From Symsagittifera roscoffensis (taxonomy: Eukaryota > Xenacoelomorpha > Acoela > Convolutidae): a DNA stretch of 64,000 bases. The stretch covers positions 46,609,346-46,673,345 of the forward strand of contig NC_087064.1 of assembly GCF_963678635.1 (NCBI RefSeq), in the 5' to 3' direction. The notes below the pieces were generated by a model, which worked only from the letters and a program-made list of their open reading frames with translations, had not been told where the DNA came from and made no database searches. Positions 39,001 through 45,000 of this stretch are shown here, piece after piece; the first letter of the stretch is position 1, and every line of letters begins with the position of its first letter. The translations under genes were made by a program, and so were the position numbers.

Positions 39001-42000
39001 GTGCTTTGACTACTTTTCCCAAGGTTCAACTAAGAGTTCAAAATATTTCCTAAAAGCTCTATATAAGTTTAAAAAATCAACAAATAGTCAGTGTTCATTT
39101 TAATCAACTAAGTTTGACAACTGCTCCTGAGATAGTAGGCAATGCATGGTCATGTTTCAAGAAAACTCTGTGATGTTGTCTGAAGTAAATATTTTGTAGT
39201 TTTTTAATTCAGAGCTTCGACATTTTGGAATTTCTAGTGATATTATCTAGAGTACATTTTATAGGTGAAAAAATGGGTTGTATTTTATCTTCATGAATAG
39301 GTCCTCCTCCTCCAGAAAAAGTTTCAGGTCCTTAATATTTAAGACTCGCTAGTCGGAATCGTTAGAAATTCTATAGACTTAATTTTAGGTCAAAGACGCA
39401 AAAGATCGCGAAATTATTTTACTCGAGACTGAACTTCGAAAAGTCAGGCTGGAAAAGGACAAGCAAATATTGGAGCTGAAAGAAGAACTGAAAAAATTAG
39501 AAACTATGAAAAGAAGTGAAATTGCTGCTTCCAAACGAGATATGCAGGTGCTACTTGAACAACAAGAACGGAATTGGAAAACAAAATTCTTTGTCAACAG
39601 TTCTGAGAACATTCTAGAACAAGCGCCTACGCATCCCTCGGATTACAACCGGCCTTCGGGAATGAACTCTTCGTCTAGGAGTCGGGCATCGCCGAGAAGC
39701 GCAACCGGCTCTGATAATGCCGATGATTCATCACCTTGCTACCGAACGCCATATCATGCTCTAGAAGTGGCCAAAAACGTCACATCTAAGCCTTCAAGCG
39801 CATCAACCTTGAAGCCGTTCAATCCACCCTCTAACGCGCGAACTTCAATCGCTGCCGCGCTAGATCCCAAGCAAGGCTCTTCGTCAACGACAACCCATCA
39901 TCGCCGAAGTAACCAAGCGTCGCCGACGGGAACTTCACTCCTAACCCAACGAGCACTCGAGTCAAAAGAACGAGAAATCCGAGAGCTCGAAGCCGAACTT
40001 GCCAGATTACGCGAACGAGTTGGACCCATTTCAGGTAACCCACTGAACGTCAGTGCACGCGGATCGCGAAGCCGGGACTCAAGCACCTCGAGAACTGAAC
40101 AAACCTTGACTGTAGACAACGGTGAGCAACACAACTCTAGACATGGTTCCTCCGATAGCAATACAATGCCACGCAAACACAAACGAGACCATAGTATGGA
40201 CAGATTGATCATGAAACATCATCAAAATACGCGGCATCATGTGCCGAGAAACACGCGTGTAGACCACCATATCAGAATGCATAACGGTCCTTTTACCTCT
40301 CAGCATGTTAGTATACATAGCAACAGAAACCCTTTAGTTGGTGCAGCACCAACAACAACAGGTAGCGAAAGCGACAGTGGTATTAGCTCAACGAATCATA
40401 CTCCAAAAGACTATGCTAGCATACAAGGTCCGGAACCTCTAAATCCCCTCAGATCATCAAGTACGATTACGTCATCGAGCTACTCTCGACCAACTGTCAA
40501 GGCATCCAGTGGAACCACTGCACAGGCGGGACGCCTCAAATCCACAGCTAAAGTGTCCCCTTCCGTGCTTCCAAACAACCTATGCGAGGAAATTGAACTT
40601 CGCGAAGACCACATTAAGATACTAGAGTGCGAGAAGCAACGACTCGAAGAGTGCTTAACTTCAAAAGATGAGAGAATCCGACTTCTCGAGGCCCAAGTGA
40701 CATCGCAACAGCAGACGACGTCGTCCCAGATGACAAGTCGAAGTGGCAGTTACCTTCCCCATCACCAGACGGGTACCATAAATGGGACTGGGTTCTCCCA
40801 GTTGGACTCGGTAGACGGGTATGACAAAGATTCTTCCATGCCAGACCACAGCCATTTATATGCACCATATCATCGGGTTAGTCTATTTCAGCGAGTTTTC
40901 ATATCTCCTGTTACGTTTTTGCTCTTTTTAAAATCTGAAGCCTAAAAGGAAGTTTCATTATTTTTTGTTGTGTATTATGGAATTATTGATTGTATACTTT
41001 TGTAAAAAAAAATACTATAGAAATTGCATGTAATTCGTAATTCGTAAGGGGTGCAGTAGCTGTTCTCCGCGAAGAGCTGAACAGCTCGTATGTTTGTCCA
41101 ATCCCTTGTGGATAAATCATATTAACATACTTGAGTGCATTGCCCTTTTCATCTTCGTACCTAAGTTAGTTTGATTTTTTGAAACTTCAGTCTGGAACTT
41201 CCTGTCTCAAAATAGAAACACCAGGCGCAAAATATAAGAAAGATTTTATGAATGTACCGTAACTTCAGAATTCCTTCGAAGGAACGTACGAGGAACTACC
41301 CGAAGTGAGCAACAACAGCGTCTCACCTCCCCCTCCCCCGCCAATCATCCGCAGTCCCTACCCCCATCCGGTCAGCAACAGGGTCACAAACAGCAAGCGA
41401 CAGCAGACAGACCACAACACTACCCTGCGGGGATTTGTCAGCCCAGGAGGGGTAGTGGGGTTGAACCAGAGTGGTGCTAATTGTGGGGGTGACTCAAGGC
41501 CATCAATATATGCGGCTAAAACTATCCGAAAAACAACGGTAACTTTCACTTTATTTTTTATGTGCATGCGCTTTTCCCTTACCAATTTGACAATTTTAAG
41601 TTATCAAATTTCTGAGCAGTATCACACTTTTTTTTAGAATTTCCAATGGTTGCCTAACTGGTTTTCACGAAGTTTTTGTACAGAGCCAAGCTTTGTCCAA
41701 TTTTGCGTGAGCTCAGCTATAAATTAAAGCTAACACATTGTAATTGAGTCTGAAAATCTCAAAATTTTCACCAAATTTATCCTGACAAGGATTTAAAAAT
41801 TTTTGAAATAGCATTAGAAATCGGAGTTACGACTGAAATGATCTCAGCATAAAAGGTGGACTCGGTAGACGGGTATGACAAAGATTCTTCCATGCCAGAC
41901 CACAGCCATTTATATACCCCAAAATTGATTAAGGGGGTTAAAATATGAATACCCAGGCTTATGCAAAATTAAAAGTTTCAATAGAAAAAATTGATTAAAT

Positions 42001-45000
42001 ATACATTAATTTAGTTGAGTAACAGCATTCGAATGCAATCCCACAAAAATATTGTGGAATCAAATTTTTTGTACGTTTTGTTCAAAATGCAGATTTTAAG
42101 ATAACTAATTTTCAGGATTAATACATTCTTGGGGAGGACATTCTACGGTAGTTCACTTAAGGGGTTAGATAAGTGAAGCAACAATCTTTGTAATTAATAA
42201 TGCCAACCTACAATGGCTTGCACTAAACACTAATTGGTGTTAAAAGTGATCACTGTAAAAAATAATCACCAGCACTCAGTAAAAAGAGAAATTAATCGAT
42301 TATAATATAATTATAATTGTATACCTTGGTTCAAAAAAAGTGGCCGCTGAAATAATAGATTTTTCTAAGCATTGAGCAAACAAAATAATATAAGAAAATA
42401 TGAGTCTGTTGCGTCTTTGTCTTGCCTATTCAGTCCCAGTCCATTTCTCCACAAATTTTCCTTCGTTTTCAAGACACTGGCCCAAACGCGTCGGGATAGA
42501 ACCCATCAAATTTTTTCTTACCGCTGGCAAAATTACATGTTGAGATTCTTGAACATACTGAATTAGTTCGTCTTTTGTTTTCGGATTTTTCTTCTCAACA
42601 AAGGATTTAAGCATCATCCACACATTTTCCACTGGATTAATGTCTGGAGAATTGGGTGGCCACTGCAAAAATTGTACCGAATTTTCGGCAAAAAAATCTT
42701 TAGTTTGTCGGGAAGTATGGGGTGTGGCGCCGTCCTGCTCTAGTATCCAGCCATCGGGAAATAATGCAGTGGCGTAAGGAATAAAGTCACCAACAATTTC
42801 GCAGTACTTGGAACTATCAATTGTACCTCTTTCGATGATTTTCATGTAAAAACCTTTACTCGATATTGCTCCCCAGACCACAATTTTGGGTGAAAACTTC
42901 GGGAAACCTTTTCGCGGCGTTTTTCGATAAGAACTCCAAAGCTTGATTTTATTCCGATGAAGTTGGAACATGCACTCGTCAGAAAGCCAGGTTTCTCCGA
43001 AATTGAAGTTCTTCCATGTTCTGCAAAATTCGATTCTTTTTTGCTCATGGACCGGTGTGATATTCGGGATGATTTTTGCAGTCTTTTTCTGCACGCCGGA
43101 CGATTTCAGAGCTCGGAAAACTGTGGATTTACTGACGGATGTCCTAGCTAACTCGTTATAACGATCACAGACATTTTGAGTTGATGCCGACGGAGATTTA
43201 AGCGCAATTTGACATAAGCGTTTTTTCTCATTGCCAGAAATTTGGAGAGGTCGGCCGCTTCCTTTCTTTCTTTCCAAGGTTCCCTTTTCTTCCAAGATTT
43301 TTATGTTACGTCGGAAACTACGCGGTGGCATTTTCACCCGTTTCGACAGATATTCACGTTGTTTGGAGTCGTTGACATAGAGAAATTCAAGTAAATCGCG
43401 TTTCGCTTGCATTTCAAAATTTTGTGTTGAAGAATGATGTGTAGCATTTTCATTAGCTAAGTACCTGTCAATTGATTCACACGGCGACAAAGTCTGTTCA
43501 ACTTCTTTCTTTTTTATTTTTGCCACATTTTGCCAAAATTTGCCGCTTTCGAGCTATACGCATTTTTCAAAAATATTGCCGCGGCCATTTTTTTTGAACC
43601 AAGGTATACTTCTAGCAAAGTTATAAATAATTATAAGCGCCAATTTTAGATGTTGAACGATTTATAATCCATTACATTTTTGTTGACATTTTAATGAACT
43701 TTTGTTCCGACTTTCGATACGAAAGTAACGGAATATTTGTGCTCGGGGTGGGTTTTTTTTTCTTCAGACAAACTTCGACTTTTTAACTAGCCATTTTTGA
43801 CGGAATTTGTTTATATCATTCGAAAGGTAATGTTGTCCTGAGCTCAAATTTGAAAAGATATTTCACCTTCTTCATCATTTTTTGTAAAATTATGGGTGTT
43901 TAAAGATTGCCATTTTGGCCAATTTGGGACAATTAACTTGCGATAAATTTCGCGCTATTAACGCGTAAGCGAGATTTAATCCGTCTTAGAAATCGTTCCA
44001 AATTGGTTTGACGAAGCTTATTTGCCATAACTGATTTGTTACAAGGAACGAAATCTATCCTTTTGTACTTTATATGGCGTATGGGGGGATGATTTTCATT
44101 AAAAAATTCAAATTTAAGAAAAAAAAATTTTCATTTAGTTTTATTTTTTTAAAAAATTTTTTAATGTTATTACTGCTCCATAAACCTTAATAGGCAGTCG
44201 GAACATTCAGGGCTTCGCCCTGATACGAGCAGTCTTGTAATCAATTATAATTGATTATAATTTTACCGAAAATCTCTTATAATCTCTTAGAATCTAATAT
44301 AAGAACTGGCATTATTGTTCCGACTTTCGTAACGAAAGTAGCGGAATATTTGTGCTGGTGTGGGTTTTTTTCTTCAGACAAATTTCGACTTTTAAACTAG
44401 CCATTTTTGACAAAATTTTTTTCATCATTCAAAAGTTATTGCTGTCCTAAGCTTAAATTTGAAAAAGTATTTCACCTGTGATCATTTTTCGTATAGTTAT
44501 GGGTTTTTAAAAATTGCTATTTTGGCCATTTTGGCCAATTTGGGACAATTAACGCGCGATATATTTCGCGCTATTAACGCGTAAGCGAGATTTAGTCCGT
44601 GTTAGAAATCGTTCCAAATTGGTTGAAAGAAGCTTATTTGCCATAACTGATTTGTTACAAGGAACGAAATCTTTCCTTTTGGACTTTATATGGCGTCTGG
44701 GGGGATGATTTTCATAAAAAAATTTAAATTAAAAAAAAAAATTTCATTCTCTTTTTTTTTTATTTAAATTTTTCATGTTATTGCAGCTCCATAGAGCTTA
44801 AAAGGCAGTCGCAAATTTCAAGGCTTCGCCTCGATACGAGCAGTCTCGTGGATAATACTAGTTCAATTTTCGGTTTTTTGATACATCGACTTTTTGCCCT
44901 TGCACTGTTCATTTGCCGCTTTTGAAATTGCAAATCTCGCGTTTGAAAACAAAGGCAACATTAAAGTAAATTGAACAGCAACTATTCAAATTGTGCATGC

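Noticed and set aside
42957-43161. Plus-strand frames over the Tc1-like transposase
   Set aside because: Shadow frames of the transposase on the opposite strand.
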